From Streptosporangiaceae bacterium NEAU-GS5 (GTDB taxonomy: Bacteria; Actinomycetota; Actinomycetes; Streptosporangiales; Streptosporangiaceae), in contig JAGFNW010000031.1 in NCBI GenBank assembly GCA_017592665.1, forward strand, positions 1 to 64,000: a stretch of DNA of 64,000 nt, in the 5' to 3' direction. The translations under genes and the position numbers were made by a program. The notes beneath the pieces are model-generated. The model saw only the letters and a list, made by a program, of their open reading frames with translations, was not told the origin of the DNA and did no database searches. Positions 63,285-64,000 of this stretch are shown here, piece after piece (within the stretch, counting starts at the first letter, position 1; the number at the start of each line of letters is the position of its first letter).

Positions 63285-64000
63285 TGGCCGGCCTTCGTGG
63301 CGAGCATCAGCGGGATCGCGGCGATCGACACCACGATGAGCAGGATCATGTAGAACGTCCCCAAGGTGTTGGACATGCGGCCGTTGACCTTGTCCCCCAT
63401 GTAGTCGGGGTCATTGGCGATCATCAGGACCGGCAGGTACGTCAGAGGCAGCGCCGCGGCCGAGAACACCAGCGAATACTCCGTCACCATGACCGGATCG
63501 ATGGTGGTGAGGATCAGCGCGGTCGCCAGGATCATCGACACGAGCACGGTCGCGTGGAAGCGCGCCGCTTCGAGCGGCCGCACGAATTTGCCCCACTGCC
63601 AGCCGAAATACTGGCTCAGCGAGTATCCGGCCGACAGCGCGGTCTCCAGCGTCGCCCCGAACGTCGCGGCGAACACCCCGATGATCACGACGATCAGGCC
63701 GATCGTGCCGAGGCCGAGCCCGACCGGCAGCACCACCTGGGCCAGGGATTCGGGCACGGCCTTAACCGGCAGGAACACGGTCGCCGCGCAGGCCGCGATC
63801 GCCAGCGACAGGAACCCGCCGAGCGGGAATCCCACGAACACGTTGGCCCGCGACGTCGCCAGATCCTTGCGCGTCCAGCGCTCCTCGACCCCGCCCGAGG
63901 AGAAGAAGAACACCTCGTACGGGGTCATCGCGGCGCCGAGCAGCGCGATCGCGTAGTACAGGTACGTCGGCACGCCCTCGTCGGATGGAGGATGGACGAC
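63281..64000 (-). CDS. Nramp-family divalent metal transporter, 5' part outside window
   Basis: The C-terminal part, about 240 residues, of an Nramp (NRAMP/MntH) proton-coupled transporter for Mn2+, Fe2+ or Mg2+. Hydrophobic helices with AAMTPYEVFFFSSGG (the helix-6 region) and YLPVLMIANDPDYMG are characteristic. The frame enters from the right edge, so the start is not visible; the ATG-like codon at 63973 is internal. It overlaps the downstream PRC-barrel gene by 4 bp. Confidence 0.85.
   Translation of the reverse strand, partial: VVHPPSDEGVPTYLYYAIALLGAAMTPYEVFFFSSGGVEERWTRKDLATSRANVFVGFPLGGFLSLAIAACAATVFLPVKAVPESLAQVVLPVGLGLGTIGLIVVIIGVFAATFGATLETALSAGYSLSQYFGWQWGKFVRPLEAARFHATVLVSMILATALILTTIDPVMVTEYSLVFSAAALPLTYLPVLMIANDPDYMGDKVNGRMSNTLGTFYMILLIVVSIAAIPLMLATKAGQ

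Overview
The window is high-GC DNA (about 70% G+C by eye) from a filamentous actinomycete. GTG/TTG starts, AfsR/SARP regulators, secreted glycan-active proteins and TANNNT-driven leaderless genes all point that way. A Streptosporangiales genus such as Nonomuraea would fit, but that is a guess. I saw no rRNA, tRNA, CRISPR array or intact insertion sequence.

Region 1 (1-13.5 kb, minus strand) is the end of a nonribosomal peptide biosynthetic cluster. Transcription runs right to left through one tightly packed operon: B12-dependent glutamate mutase small and large subunits, a class II aminoacyl-tRNA-synthetase-like asparagine synthetase, a stand-alone FMN glutamate-synthase-like protein, a Kef/CPA2 antiporter, a flavin reductase, a tryptophan halogenase, and an NRPS (C-A-T-C-A...) that leaves the window at the left edge. 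Five junctions overlap by 1-4 bp. The enzymes predict a peptide carrying 3-methylaspartate (or its amide) and halogenated tryptophan. I know no product with both features and an operon of exactly this composition.

Region 2 (13.6-21.2 kb) is regulatory: two SARP-type activators on the minus strand, then on the plus strand a possible 16-residue leader peptide, an XRE/NB-ARC regulator and an SDR oxidoreductase. The cluster probably ends here.

Region 3 (21.3-25.8 kb) holds a 1085-residue SF1 helicase/PLD nuclease/zinc-ribbon fusion that resembles the single-protein (type II) Mokosh anti-phage system, and an AlkZ-like DNA glycosylase.

Region 4 (25.8-46.2 kb) mixes secreted proteins (a GH74 xyloglucanase, a GH43-like propeller with a beta-trefoil, a large propeller-like exoprotein, a DUF1996 protein) with redox enzymes (OsmC, three flavoproteins, MsrA, an SDR, an aldo/keto reductase) and two regulators.

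Region 5 (46.2-64 kb) is ordinary accessory chromosome: small-molecule methyltransferases, VOC, DinB and Nudix proteins, an acyltransferase, a PD-(D/E)XK nuclease-like protein, a MarR-controlled redox locus with a decayed DoxX gene, a pentapeptide-repeat membrane protein, and a PRC-barrel/Nramp pair cut by the right edge. Several genes here look leaderless. A probable ATPase/winged-helix regulator is split by a frame change near 49.0 kb.
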